From positions 432,883 to 496,882 of the forward strand of contig JAPTMU010000048.1 of assembly GCA_028583405.1 (NCBI GenBank): 64,000 nt of DNA, written 5' to 3'. The notes below the pieces were generated by a model. The model was not told the origin of the DNA. It searched no databases and worked only from the letters and a program-made list of their open reading frames with translations. This DNA comes from Pogonophryne albipinna (taxonomy: Eukaryota > Chordata > Actinopteri > Perciformes > Artedidraconidae). Shown piece by piece: positions 1 to 12,586 of the stretch (positions are counted from its first letter, which is position 1; every line of letters starts with the position of its first letter). Both the position numbers and the translations under genes were made by a program.

Positions 1-55
1 TGGGTCAACCCGCAGAGGAGGGAGGACTTCAACCTGCTCTACCACGCTCTGGAGA
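1..55 (+). CDS. iqub: iqub coding exon A (5' end outside window)
   Basis: Reads WVNPQRREDFNLLYHALE and then one base of a split codon before GT at 56-57. The split codon completes as AAG (Lys) with the next exon, giving the KWRSEEEQQ stretch expected in IQUB. The upstream border lies outside the window. Confidence 0.85.
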
Positions 56-170
56 GTAGGAGCAGATTGAATCATTCAACACGCTTTACCATCTGTAGTG
101 GCGTGATAGCATGTTCAAAGGCCACTTCGAATATTGACTCGCGCAAACTTTAAGAAATCCAAATACCTAA

Positions 171-331
171 CGCAGCAGCGTCCACACGGCGGCGTGCGTT
201 GAAGCTTGCCGGTGGGCGTGTCTGAAGCGCGACCAACAACCAATCACATGAATCTCCCGCCCCGGACACACAAGCACGCAATTTGATTGGCTAGAGCTTG
301 TACTGGCATATGATTTGATTGGCTGACGCCC
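171..331 (-). mobile_element. 5'-truncated copy of the PIF/Harbinger-like MITE
   Basis: Reads as the reverse complement of the inner and right part of the MITE at 4301-4653: shared GGGCGTGTCTGAA, CAACAACCAATCACATGAAT and TGATTTGATTGGCTGACGC blocks in the same order. Its outer end (GTCCACACGGCGGCG) is a decayed version of the MITE inverted repeat. The other terminus is missing. Confidence 0.75.
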
Positions 332-385
332 TTATTCCACGTAGCTTAGCACTTTTTACTCTTGTTGTTATTCCTCTACTTGCTT

Positions 386-446
386 GTAAAGCGCTTTGAG
401 CAGCAGGAAAAGCGCTTTGTATAATTCACATGTAATATTATTATTA
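386..446 (+). mobile_element. LINE/SINE 3' tail fragment (AAAGCGCTTTGAG type)
   Basis: Contains TTGTAAAGCGCTTTGAG, then AAAAGCGCTTTGTATAA and an ATT-rich tail. The same tail type recurs at 4945-5000 and at the end of the SINE at 29577-29783, so this is a retroposon 3' remnant. Confidence 0.5.
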
Positions 447-842
447 AATAAAATAAACAAGCAAATCCAACAGGATGTGTGCGGTCAAAAACCTTTCCCG
501 ACTTCCCCTCTAGACTTCCTGCTGTGCTCAATATATTCTGCTTGCTATAAAATATATCAGAACATAAAGCTGGAGCAGGCCTTAAGCAAAACTAAATGTT
601 ACAAAAACGGTATAGTTATAATTCATAGTTATTCAGTTCATTTGAGTTAAAAGAATATCCAATTTGCTCCCCTAAGCTTAGATGATCCTCTCGCTCTGAC
701 TCCATCACACATCAGTGCACAACTCCTCCTCATGCAGTACACTTCAGAGGTATAATATAAAGTAGATAGTAATGAGTTAGACAGCAAGTGAATATAATAC
801 ATACGTGATTACTAGAAGGTGAAAAGGGAAGTATTAGGGTAC

Positions 843-850
843 ACTACACA

Positions 851-940
<90 letters not shown>

Positions 941-950
941 CACACACACA

Positions 951-1046
<96 letters not shown>

Positions 1047-1103
1047 CACACACACACACACACACATACCTCACACTCACACTCACACACACACACACAC
1101 ACA

Positions 1104-1183
<80 letters not shown>

Positions 1184-1374
1184 CACACACACACACACAC
1201 ACATACCTCACACTCACACTCACACACACACACACACACACACACCTCACACACACACACACACATACCTCACACTCACACACACACATACCTCACACTC
1301 ACTCACACACACACACACACACCTCACACACACACACACACATACCTCACACTCACACACACACATATCTCATA

Positions 1375-1440
<66 letters not shown>

Positions 1441-1469
1441 CTCACACTCACACTCACACATACCTCACA

Positions 1470-1552
<83 letters not shown>

Positions 1553-1663
1553 CTCACACTCACACTCACACACACACATACACACACCTCACACACACAC
1601 ACACACACGTGCACACACACACACTTCACACACACACACACACACACACACCTCACACTCACA

Positions 1664-1698
<35 letters not shown>

Positions 1699-1862
1699 CA
1701 CACACACACACACACAAGCACACACACACACACACACTTCACACACACACACACACACACCTCACACACACACACACCTCACACACACACACACACCTGA
1801 CACACACACCTCACACACCTCACACACACACACACACCTCACACACACACCTCACACACACA

Positions 1863-1940
<78 letters not shown>
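843..1940. repeat. 1.1-kb (CA)n microsatellite with regular CTC/CTT interruptions
   Basis: Almost pure (CA)n broken every 20-80 bp by CCTCACA, CTCACACTCACA or ATACCTCACA motifs. The interruptions recur in the same order (for example at 1066-1110 and 1203-1250), showing block duplication. It lies in the iqub intron between exons A and B. Long His-Thr and Val-Cys reading frames across it are repeat artefacts. Confidence 0.97.
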
Positions 1941-2177
1941 TAGTACAATAAAATAATCAAACAAAATGAATAAATACTAAACAATTATAAAGAATCTGAA
2001 AATACAAGTACAAAATAAGAGCGTAAGAAGGTCTGCACCTCGGCAGGGAGAGAGGTGGATACCAGCCGCTTCCCCAATATTAAATGCATACATGTCAAAT
2101 GGAACGAGCTAAGGCAGAATGTAAAATTAAACAATGAACAGTAGAATAAAGACAAATAATGTTTATATTTAAATCTG

Positions 2178-2382
<205 letters not shown>

Positions 2383-2386
2383 TCAG

Positions 2387-2562
2387 AGTGGCGCAGTGAG
2401 GAGGAGCAGCAGATCAACTCGTCCCTGAGAGGAGCGGAGAGGAAGGCGGCGCTCTGCTTTCTGCTGGAGACGGAGACGCAGCTCATCGCCGCCATCGGAC
2501 ACCATCGCATCGCCGTCCAGAACAACAACTACGACAAGGTGGTCAGGAACCTGCTGGACAAG
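2387..2562 (+). CDS. iqub: iqub coding exon B
   Basis: Begins after TCTCAG and ends AAG|GTCAGA, with phase 1 in and phase 0 out. It encodes KWRSEEEQQI, then ERKAALCFLLETETQLIAAI and GHHRIAV, a segment strongly conserved in IQUB. The acceptor directly follows about 100 TG units, with only TCTCAG between repeat and exon, so no ordinary pyrimidine tract is present. Confidence 0.93.
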
Positions 2563-2599
2563 GTCAGAGGTCACCGCCCATCACCTGCTTACAGATCAT

Positions 2600-2735
2600 A
2601 CATGTTAGATAAAGTCAAAGTCAACTTCCTTGTCAATCTTTCAGTTTGTGTGTACAGACGGAGAGTATACATGTATACATATGCACACATTAAGACAAAT
2701 AAAAGCACAACAATCAATATATATACAAAATAACA
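2600..2735 (-). mobile_element. Probable LINE 3' end fragment
   Basis: AAAGTCAAAGTCAACTTCC and GTGTACAGACGGAGA resemble the common fish retroposon 3' terminus read in reverse. Short and diverged; recognised from general familiarity only. Confidence 0.35.
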
Positions 2736-2861
2736 TATACAGTTTAAACCCATCTCAGTGTTGGAGTAAGCTAAAACACATTTTACAACAGCAGCAATAT
2801 TGTCAGTGTTGCTATTAGCCCCCTCATCACTGTCAGCTTCACTGACAGGGCTGTGTTTCAG

Positions 2862-3026
2862 TCGGCGGCTCCTCGTCAGTGGAGAGCAGCCGACGGCCGT
2901 CTGATCGAGATGGACAGTGAGCACACCGTCAGAGCCGCGGAGCTGAGAGACCTTTACATCAACCTGAGCTCTGAGAGCCAGGAGCAGAGACTGGAGCACC
3001 TGCTGACCCTCAGACACACCGTCAAG
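2862..3026 (+). CDS. iqub: iqub coding exon C
   Basis: Starts after GTTTCAG and ends GTCAAG|GTACAC; 55 codons, phase 0 at both ends. It encodes RQWRAADGRLIEMD, an ELRDLYINL helix and the end HLLTLRHTVK. The donor GTACAC is immediately followed by a (CA)n tract (3029-3137). The last ten codons are partly duplicated at 3459-3488. Confidence 0.94.
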
Positions 3027-3138
<112 letters not shown>

Positions 3139-3408
3139 CTGAGTGGTGTCATCCGTTTCAATGAGCTTCTAATTATATTGTTTTATTATCACACAAATGT
3201 ATACCCTCCTGAAAACCAGTGGAATAATTACATTTACTAAGTATTTTACTTAAGTGCAAATTTGAGGCATTTTCACTTTACTTGAGTATTTTCATTTTAT
3301 GCCAATTCACTCTTTTACTGCACGAGGGAAAAGTTTAATTTTTACTGCAATAGATTTATTTTATAGTTCTATTCTAGTTTTTTTGATGTGTTTTTTATAA
3401 CGTATTCT

Positions 3409-3660
<252 letters not shown>

Positions 3661-3812
3661 ACAAAGTGTTAAAGTGCACCCGATCACTGAAGTTGAGCAT
3701 ACAGTAGCAAATACTTAAGTCTGTGCTTGCTACACATTTGATGCCATTCAGAATAGTTCTTGTTCTCTCTGGTACTGCTGGTAGCCTGAAGGCTTTTCTC
3801 CTTCTCCTACAG

Positions 3813-3989
3813 GAGCACGAATGCCAGCTGACCCGGGACATCGTGGATTTGATTGACAGGGAGGCGGACCTGATGACTCGGCAGGTTAAAGTAGCGAGTC
3901 TGCAGGGTCTGAGGAAGAGGATCTCCACTCTGTTCCTGCAGTTCATCAAAACTCCAGCGTTTAACCCCGAGGTGGCCAAACACCTGAAG
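3813..3989 (+). CDS. iqub: iqub coding exon D
   Basis: Starts after CTCCTACAG and ends CTGAAG|GTGAGC, a strong donor; 59 codons, phase 0 at both ends. It encodes EHECQLTRDI, LIDREADLM, a GLRKRISTLF helix and TPAFNPEVAKHLK, all IQUB hallmarks. The following intron (3990-5101) contains the MITE at 4301-4653. Confidence 0.95.
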
Positions 3990-4300
3990 GTGAGCCCTCT
4001 AACGGCTGAAACTTTAGAAACGCTCTTCACATATAACTGTGATGGAAACTTCTGGAGCAATGGAGACGAGACTCAGAGAGACTCGGAGAGACTCGAGGAG
4101 AGACTCGAGGAGAGAGCAGGAACTTTGATGGTAAACACCGACGCTTTATTTGGAGCTTCGGCCGGAGAATTCACAAGACATGAGCTGAGCCACGAGGTGA
4201 CTCAGCGGCTGCCAAACCACTTCTGAAGATCTCTACCCAGACCCATGTGTTTAGCTGGTTCTGAGAGAAGAATCAACATGCTGCATAACAAGATAAACCA

Positions 4301-4653
4301 TAACGGCCCGTCCACACTACAGCTTCGACAGCTTCAAAAGCGGTTTCCAACGCTTCTGCCCATTGACTTTCAATGGGGTGACGTCACTTTTCGCCGAACT
4401 GCATTGTGGGAAGCAGAGCGGAGCTTTCCTGGCGTTTCAAGCTGCAAAAGTTGAGCAATGTTAAACTTTTGAAGCTTCTGAAGCTTTCGGTGGAAGCGTC
4501 AGCCAATCAAATCATATGCCAGTACAAGCTCTAGCCAATCAAACCGCTGCTTGTGTGTCAGGGGCGGGAGATTCATGTGATTGGTTGTTGGTCGAGTTTC
4601 AGACACGCCCAGCTCCAAGCTTTTTTTGAAGCTGTAGTGTGGACGGGCCGTAA
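4301..4653. mobile_element. PIF/Harbinger-like MITE with TAA target duplication
   Basis: Terminal inverted repeats CGGCCCGTCCACACTACAGC (from 4304) and its complement ending at 4650, flanked on both sides by TAA (4301-4303, 4651-4653). A 3-bp TWA duplication is typical of PIF/Harbinger elements. About 350 bp, non-coding, in the iqub intron D-E. A second, truncated copy in opposite orientation lies at 171-331. Confidence 0.82.
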
Positions 4654-4939
4654 CACCTCTATCAGCTGACGCCAACAGGCAGGGAGACGAAACACTGAGA
4701 GCAGCCAGAGGTCACAGGCCTGTGCTCAGTGAGGGCGGTACAGACTGATAAACTGGGTCAAAGTTACACACACACGCACATGTGCACGCACACGCACACA
4801 CGCTTTTTATTTATATACTAATATTTGCATGTTGTTGGTATATACAGTATGTTTTGTGTCATGCTGTTGTTTTGTTCTGCTATAACTCCTTGTGCTGAAT
4901 GCTTTGGCAATACTGTTACATGTCTAATATGTGTAATGT

Positions 4940-5000
4940 GTCATTGTAAAGCGCTCAAAAAAGAAATGATGAATGTAATGAATTATTATTATTATTAATA
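4940..5000 (+). mobile_element. Retroposon 3' tail fragment
   Basis: CATTGTAAAGCGCTC followed by a (ATT)n tail. Same tail type as 386-446 and 29727-29783. Confidence 0.4.
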
Positions 5001-5101
5001 CTATGTTTAAAATGTGGTCATGCCAATAAAGCCCCTTTGTATTGTGTTGTTATGGGCATAGGAACATATTTCCCCAACCATAACCGTCAAATCTGTCCCA
5101 G

Positions 5102-5350
5102 GTTCCCCAGGACCCGTCTCAGCTGAAGAACGACATGTTCCAGTGCCGCGGCTGCCAGCGCTACCTCCAGTCCTCTGACTTCAGCCCGACGGCCGGGGCG
5201 CGTCTGAGCGGACGCTGCCGGGACTGCACCGGCCTCGACAACATCGCCCGATCCCGAGACGACTTCTCCTGCTACCGGAACATCCTGAGGAGGCTGAGGA
5301 GCGACGAGATGCGGCTCAACCAGGACGCCAAGATCCCCTTCCTGCTGCAG
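5102..5350 (+). CDS. iqub: iqub coding exon E (four-cysteine module)
   Basis: Starts after GTCCCAG and ends CTGCAG|GTACCA; 83 codons, phase 0. Contains CRGC, then 20 residues, then CRDC, a C-x2-C-x20-C-x2-C arrangement that looks like a zinc ribbon and keeps the spacing I recall for mammalian IQUB. Metal binding is inferred from the cysteine pattern only. The exon is GC-rich compared with its AT-rich introns. Confidence 0.95.
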
Positions 5351-5406
5351 GTACCAATCACCACGCCCACAACCAGGGTCAGACCGGGGCTCTCTCACCC
5401 GGGTCA

Positions 5407-5535
5407 CGAATCAAAGCAAATCAAACTTTATTTGAACAGCCCAATATCACAAAACATGTTTGTCTCAGAGGGCTTTACAGATTCAAAAACAAACATTGTA
5501 ACAGTAGAACAGATACAGGAAGTCATTCACAACAC
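5407..5535. mobile_element. Retroposon-like fragment
   Basis: AATCAAACTTTATTTGAACAGCCCAATATCACAAA and GGGCTTTACAG are a common fish retroposon 3'-end motif. No internal coding sequence remains. Confidence 0.35.
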
Positions 5536-5911
5536 CTCAGCTCCGGCTGGCTGAACACTTGATAGTTTGTTTCTGTTCTCCCTTTCTATAATCATGGACT
5601 ATTTGCACATACTGTACTTCCATGTTGTAGCCTACTTACGCTGTCTCAGGATATATTTGACTTTGAATTACAAGCTACTGTGCACAACTTGTTAATGTAG
5701 CAGATGATTTCTATATGTTTCTGTCCCTTTAGTAGATTGATATATTAGAGAGTATTCTAGTATCTTCTGTATATTTGATAGTGTGTACATACTCTTCTGA
5801 TTATAGATATATATGTATATATTGTTTTTAGCTGTAAGGTTTATTGTTATTGTCTGAATGCTGTTCTGCACGGCAGCAGAGAGCTCTCCACGTCTTTCAG
5901 TCATTTTGCTT

Positions 5912-6206
<295 letters not shown>

Positions 6207-6214
6207 ACGCTCAG

Positions 6215-6400
6215 GTGGAGGACGTGCGGTACCTGGTGGAGGTGCTGTGGGCGTCGCGCTCCGCCCTTCACAGCAGCAGCGACCTCTACAGCCTGGTGTT
6301 TGTGCGCTGGGAGAAGAGGAGGGTCTGGAGCCCCTGGAACTGCATCCTGCTGTCCAAAGAGGAGACGTCCGCGCACCTGGAGGTGGACGACGTGCACAAG
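6215..6400 (+). CDS. iqub: iqub coding exon F
   Basis: Starts after CACGCTCAG and ends CACAAG|GTGTGT; 62 codons, phase 0. Encodes VEDVRYLVEVLWASRSAL, FVRWEKRRVWSPWNC and ILLSKEE. The acceptor directly follows a 290-bp (GT)n tract (5916-6205), again without a pyrimidine tract. Confidence 0.95.
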
Positions 6401-7011
6401 GTGTGTCCATTCAACATGTATACATCGTCTCCACCTCATGTCTAATCTCAGATGTGTGCCCTCTCACCTTGTAGTGACACATGTTCTCGTTCTGATCATT
6501 CCTCTGGCATTGGGATGGGATCAGAAGCCACTTTTGGAACCCAATGAAATGCAGAATTGTCATCCTGAAGATACCCACAATTATAAAGTAGCTCTTTCCC
6601 ATGGTTGGAACTTTACCAAGAACCCAGTGAACTTTTAAGGTTTTTTCTGGTTATAATCAACAATTTCATTAACTTTCAAAGCCGTATGACAAAAGAAAGC
6701 ATTTATTTAAATAAAAGGGTGGATCTTTAACACCATTTTTTATTTTATTATTACTTTATTTTGCAGGGACAGTGCACATCAAAAGAGACTTCCTGAAATG
6801 CGCTAACCAAGAGGCTATTTGATCTGGAAATAGTTATAAAAACAATAAAACCAAACATGCATACAGTAATACATAGCACGAAGGTTAACGCGGTAGAGAA
6901 AGACAGAGGACTTTAACCGGACCAAAGTGACATGTTCCCGTTGGTCTTAAAGAAGCCATTTAGACATCCTTTGCCAGCACTTTATTTATTCTTCTACTAT
7001 TATGTCTTAAA

Positions 7012-7284
<273 letters not shown>

Positions 7285-7287
7285 CAG

Positions 7288-7479
7288 GCGTACGAGGTGA
7301 CGTTCCTCCGCGGGGTCGATCACAAACACATGTTGGCTCGCCGGCACTTCAGCAGCGTCCCCGTCATGGCGGAGCACCTGGAGCCGACCGCCACGCTCGG
7401 CAACCAGCTCGTCTCCAAGCCCGTCACCATGGCGACAGGCAAGCCCACCGCCCACACCCCAGCGGGTTCAGCTCATTAA
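7288..7479 (+). CDS. iqub: iqub last coding exon G
   Basis: Starts after TGTTCAG and ends at TAA (7477-7479); 63 codons plus stop. Encodes AYEVTFLRGVDHKHM and ARRHFSSVPVM, matching the IQUB C-terminal block. The last 30 or so residues (Pro/Thr/Ala-rich) look lineage-specific. The acceptor abuts a 269-bp (TG)n tract (7015-7283). Confidence 0.93.
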   Translation, partial: AYEVTFLRGVDHKHMLARRHFSSVPVMAEHLEPTATLGNQLVSKPVTMATGKPTAHTPAGSAH

Positions 7480-7531
7480 GAAACCCCCCCAATGTGCCCC
7501 TCCCTCGCTCTGATCAGCTGTCACTTTACAA

Positions 7532-7537
7532 AATAAA
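7532..7537 (+). terminator. iqub: iqub poly(A) signal AATAAA
   Basis: Canonical AATAAA 53 bp after the stop codon; the downstream sequence is T/G-rich. The implied 3' UTR is very short, under 100 nt. Confidence 0.6.
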
Positions 7538-7819
7538 GTTCATGATGGTCTTAATCCTGGTTTTCACTCATGTGCATGTATTAACCAGTTGAGCCCCGAG
7601 CCTGTAATTCAGGGTTAGGGTTAGATTTTATTTAGAACTGAGATGTTGGGAGCTTTACATACTGGATACCCAGGGCTCGGCTTCCGGAAAGAAGAGTAAA
7701 ATAACCCTAAAATAAATGGTAGACTGTCTTTTGGGGTGTTTTCAAACCTTCCACTACAGTGCATGCATTTCCACAATTTCAGCCGGACTATTTTAGCAAA
7801 CAACAATTTATTTGCCAAG

Positions 7820-8216
7820 TTAAAGGGAGGGTCGGTAAGAAAGGAGAAACCAGCTCGAGTGCGCTAGAATTTGAAAATACACAACCGGTAAACATCTGCC
7901 CCTTCCTTCAGACTTCCTTCCAACTTCCTTACAGAGCCCCTCCTCCAACACACACGAACGTGCACATGACCAATGAGGGCACGAGATAAGTGTGTGCACA
8001 GATGGAAGGCTGACAGGCAGGTAGGCCATCCAGTTACTTTAGCCGGCTCAGATGATTGGTCGTGCTTTTTACAGCGCCACGGCTTCCACTGATGACATTT
8101 TATAATGTATTTTTTGTCAAAGCATTTAATGTATTCATTGCTGTCGGGATGTTAAGAGCATTCCATGGAATATAACAAAAAGTGTTTCTGAAGTGAATTA
8201 CCTACCCCACCTTTAA
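7820..8216. mobile_element. TTAA-bounded MITE, copy 1
   Basis: Left end TTAAAGGGAGGGTCGGTAAG; right end TTACCTACCCCACCTTTAA; TTAA at both borders. The interior (GAGAAACCAGCTCGAG, GACCAATGAGGGCACGAG, GAGCATTCCATGGAATATAA) is shared with 38233-38580. A TTAA duplication suggests piggyBac-type cut and paste, but the superfamily is not proven. Confidence 0.75.
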
Positions 8217-8888
8217 ATTGGTGGAGTTCCCATTTATGTGCAGCTTTGTGTTCAGTAAAGCCCTGATGGATGGAATGCACACAACTGTTCAGGTGAGGTG
8301 CTGGGTCGCAGGCAAATAAAATACAAAGAAAGGAAATCAGTGCATAGTTTGAACTCTGAACATCCTCTGACGTAGACACTTTAGAGGAGAAGCATTTACG
8401 GCAAGGTTCCTCCCAGATATACATTTGGATAAAACATAAATAATGCACGAACGACGCTCTACTTTACTCACTTCAGTTATCAGGTTGGTGTCATTAGAGC
8501 TGCAGCAGAAGCAGTAAATCAAAAACCTGGATCCATGAAAACATGTGAATTATTACAGATGAAGGCGATTGTTGTTGTTGTTGTTGTATGTGTTGCCTTT
8601 ATTGCTCTGTAACTCCTATGTTAAGGACTCCAATTAAGATTAGTGCGTGGTGTAAACAACCAGAGAAACACTGACCTCTAGTGGCTATTGTGTTCCTAAA
8701 GGACTACACCTTAGCACAAGATATTTATATATACTGTGTCCACTGCTATTCAAAAGCTTAACATGTTGTGATCATAGTGGACAATGTGCTCGTTTGAATT
8801 GCCTGTCATGCTTTTAGGAGGTAGAAAGCCCTCTTTACAAATCTATACATGTGTATGGTTTGTTTTGTACATGGTGAACACAATCCTG

Positions 8889-9592
8889 AAAGACTTAGGT
8901 CTCCTATCATGCAAAATGCACTTTGTGATGTCTCTTCTACATCAACAAGTGTCCCCGGTGTGTCCCCGGTGTGTCGGGGAACTCACGCAGCGTCAGAAAA
9001 TAAAACCCTCTCTCTTTTCCTCCGTACCCAAATCTCTAAAAACGGGGGAACAACGGAGCTGATCCAGATTTGCGTCCGATATGACGTAATATCTGAAATG
9101 TGGACCCACGGCCCAATCAGAAACGTTGCTATCAGAAACAATGCCCGACTGTTTTGGACGTAATATGGTCAGTGTTTACATTAGCATCGCTAACACTCAG
9201 AGCTAACCTGTACTGGAGAGCATGTGTGTGAAGAAGCAGGAAGTAAAAAGGAACTCACCTTGTGGTATAACCGGCAAGAGAGAAAGCCTTTGAGCTCCAA
9301 ACTGTTTCAGAGAGAATCCTTGATAATCCATGATATGGCGTTTCATCACGGCAGCATTTAGTTTAGACAGTAGCTGCCGGGTCCCGCATGAGCTCAGACC
9401 CCTCCTCTTTAAAGCTTAATACCCAAATCAGCACTTTAGAAACAGGAAGTGAAATAGAGGGATATGAGGCATGGCTAGAATGATCTGTTTGGTATTTCGA
9501 GCAAAACACTTCATAGACATGCTTTTTTTATATTTGTATATATCTGAGACCTATGCTATTACCTAACAATAGCATTATAGGTCCACTTTAAT
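8889..9592. mobile_element. Dispersed TTAA-type repeat, about 700 bp
   Basis: Imperfect inverted ends: GGTCTCCTATCATGCAAAATGC on the left, GCATTATAGGTCCACTTTAA on the right. An inner piece (GAGGCATGGCTAGAATG..TTTGGTATTT) recurs at 26221-26258 inside another element. Non-coding. Recognised as a common fish repeat type without a name. Confidence 0.5.
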
Positions 9593-10254
9593 TTGGAAAG
9601 TCTGCCAGAGCGTATTTGTAACATTGAAACAACACATTAGTTGAGACACTTGTTATCTACACATACATATTCTTACATACAGATTACTTTAGTTAAACTA
9701 CTTTATATTTTTACTGTGAGGTGTACATCTTTAAATGTGTTTTCTGTTCCAGCTCGAACACATGTTGCTTCCCTTTCAGCTCAAAGATCGTCTATTCGAG
9801 AGGAGGTATCACTCTGCAGGGGGAAAACACGTCTCCCTACTAACCTGCTGTCAGACAAAATGCAGTGGAGTAAAAAGAACCATATCTGTTTCAGGATAAG
9901 GTTAATCGCCAAGAAAGTTTACATTCACAGGGAATCTGCTTCACTGTATACGTGTTGCAAACAATACAAACACTGTGATATAGAAGAGGATTAAAACACT
10001 ATCACTAAATAGGAAAGTAAGAATTACTAGATAAAATATGTGCAGTATATCAGAAGTGAAATTGTAAGGGGTGTGCTATTCATTTGGTGTCTGATAAAAT
10101 TAAAATACTTCTGTCTCTCGTTTGCTTCCTGGCAATTGTGACAACGTTATTAGATACACATTTGACTGTATTCTCCTTTAGTGTCTCCCCTACAGTACAT
10201 TGTATGCCCATGATAAATTGCCTTAGCTAAACCTTGAGCTAACTTATCCATTAG
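9593..10254. other. Unassigned intergenic sequence
   Basis: AT-rich sequence between the 8889-9592 repeat and a short hAT MITE. I see no exon, RNA gene or repeat structure I can name. Confidence 0.5.
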
Positions 10255-10262
10255 CTAGTAGC

Positions 10263-10399
10263 CAGGGGCAGACTGGGACAAAAAATCAGCCCGGGACTCT
10301 CGACCGGCCCACTTCGGTACCGCTAGTAAATTGTCAACGGGGGGGGGTGCTGGTGACTTATCAGACCGGCCCACCTCGGTGCCGGCCAGTCCGCCACTG
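10263..10399. mobile_element. Short hAT MITE (137 bp) with exact 8-bp TSD
   Basis: Ends CAGGGGCAGACTGG and CCAGTCCGCCACTG are imperfect inverted repeats. CTAGTAGC occurs immediately outside on both sides (10255-10262 and 10400-10407). CAG..CTG ends with an 8-bp duplication are the hAT signature. Confidence 0.85.
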
Positions 10400-10537
10400 C
10401 TAGTAGCCTACCTTAGTTAACTAGATTTGTTTTTGTCTTTTAGCTAATTAGCTGTAAACTCGAGGCACTAGCTTCTTAGTCATTTGTTCATCTCTCCACT
10501 CACCTTCAAACAAGCCAAGAAAAGCCGGCATAACATG

Positions 10538-12586
10538 GGACAGTAAAGTGGGAGGTACTGCTACCTGTCTGTCTGAAGGGACAGTAAGGTGGGAGGTGCT
10601 GCTACCTGTCTGTCTGAAGGGACAGTAAGGTGGGAGGTGCTGCTACCTGTCTGTCTGAAGGGACAGTGAGGTGGGAGGTGCTGCTACCTGTCTGTCTGAA
10701 GGGACAGTAAGGTGGGAGGTGCTGCTACCTGTCTGTCTGAAGGGACAGTAAGGTGGGAGGTGCTGCTACCTGTCTGTCTGTCTGGTGACTATAAGGTGGG
10801 AGGTGCTGCTGCCTGTCTGTCTGAAGGGACAGTAAGGTGGGAGGTGCTGCTGCCTGTCTGTCTGAAGGGACTGTAAGGTGGGAGGTGCTGCTACCTGTCT
10901 GTCTGAAGGGACTGTAAAGTGGGAGGTGCTGCTACCTGTCTGTCTGAAGGGACTGTAAAGTGGGAGGTGCTGCTACCTGTCTGTCTGAAGGGACTGTAAA
11001 GTGGGAGGTGCTGCTACCTGTCTGTCTGAAGGGACAGTAAGGTGGGAGGTGCTGCTACCTGTCTGTCTGAAGGGACAGTAAAGTGGGAGGTGCTGCTACC
11101 TGTCAGTCTGAAGGGACAGTAAGGTGGGAGGTGCTGCTACCTGTCAGTCTGAAGGGACAGTAAAGTGGGAGGTGCTGCTACCTGTCTGTCTGAAGGGACT
11201 GTAAAGTGGGAGGTGCTGCTACCTGTCTGTCTGAAGGGACTGTAAAGTGGGAGGTGCTGCTACCTGTCTGTCTGAAGGGACAGTAAGGTGGGAGGTGCTG
11301 CTACCTGTCTGTCTGAAGGGACAGTAAAGTGGGAGGTGCTGCTACCTGTCAGTCTGAAGGGACAGTAAGGTGGGAGGTGCTGCTACCTGTCTGTCTGAAG
11401 GGACTGTAAAGTGGGAGGTGCTGCTACCTGTCTGTCTGAAGGGACTGTAAAGTGGGAGGTGCTGCTACCTGTCTGTCTGAAGGGACAGTAAGGTGGGAGG
11501 TGCTGCTACCTGTCTGTCTGAAGGGACAGTAAAGTGGGAGGTGCTGCTACCTGTCAGTCTGAAGGGACAGTAAGGTGGGAGGTGCTGCTACCTGTCTGTC
11601 TGAAGGGACAGTAAAGTGGGAGGTGCTGCTACCTGTCAGTCTGAAGGGACAGTAAGGTGGGAGGTGCTGCTACCTGTCTGTCTGAAGGGACAGTAAGGTG
11701 GGAGGTGCTGCTACCTGTCTGTCTGAAGGGACAGTAAAGTGGGAGGTGCTGCTACCTGTCAGTCTGAAGGGACTGTAAGGTGGGAGGTGCTGCTACCTGT
11801 CTGTCTGAAGGGACTGTAAGGTGGGAGGTGCTGCTACCTGTCTGTCTGAAGGGACAGTGAGGTGGGAGGTGCTGCTACCTGTCTGTCTGAAGGGACAGTG
11901 AGGTGGGAGGTGCTGCTACCTGTCTGTCTGAAGGGACAGTAAGGTGGGAGGTGCTGCTACCTGTCTGTCTGAAGGGACTGTGAGGTGGGAGGTGCTGCTA
12001 CCTGTCTGTCTGAAGGGACAGTAAGGTGGGAGGTGCTGCTACCTGTCTGTCTGAAGGGACTGTAAGGTGGGAGGTGCTGCTACCTGTCTGTCTGAAGGGA
12101 CAGTAAGGTGGGAGGTGCTGCTACCTGTCTGTCTGAAGGGACAGTGAGGTGGGAGGTGCTGCTACCTGTCTGTCTGAAGGGACAGTAAGGTGGGAGGTGC
12201 TGCTACCTGTCTGTCTGAAGGGACAGTAAGGTGGGAGGTGCTGCTACCTGTCTGTCTGAAGGGACAGTAAGGTGGGAGGTGCTGCTACCTGTCTGTCTGA
12301 AGGGACAGTGAGGTGGGAGGTGCTGCTACCTGTCTGTCTGAAGGGACAGTAAGGTGGGAGGTGCTGCTACCTGTCTGTCTGAAGGGACTGTGAGGTGGGA
12401 GGTGCTGCTACCTGTCTGTCTGAAGGGACAGTAAGGTGGGAGGTGCTGCTACCTGTCAGTCTGAAGGGACTGTAAGGTGGGAGGTGCTGCTACCTGTCTG
12501 TCTGAAGGGACAGTAAGGTGGGAGGTGCTGCTAACTGTCTGTCTGAAGGGACTGTAAGGTGGGAGGTGCTGCTACCTGTCTGTCTG
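10538..12586. repeat. 41-bp minisatellite, about 50 copies
   Basis: Unit begins GGGACAGTAAGGTGGGAGGT and ends CTACCTGTCTGTCTGAA. Variants alternate at three sites: ACA/ACT, AGG/AAG/GAG, and CTGTCTG/CAGTCTG. Five-unit (205-bp) blocks with the same variant order repeat at 11195-11399 and 11400-11604, a higher-order structure. It lies 3 kb downstream of iqub and 1.5 kb upstream of the cadps2 first exon. Confidence 0.97.

Noticed and set aside
819..1943. 374-codon His/Thr-rich frame and the matching Val/Cys frames on the other strand
   Set aside because: Pure translation of (CA)n/(TG)n microsatellite; no start context, splice signals or conserved content. The same holds for the frames at 2159-2528, 2954-3164, 5844-6638, 6932-7592 and 62493-62842.
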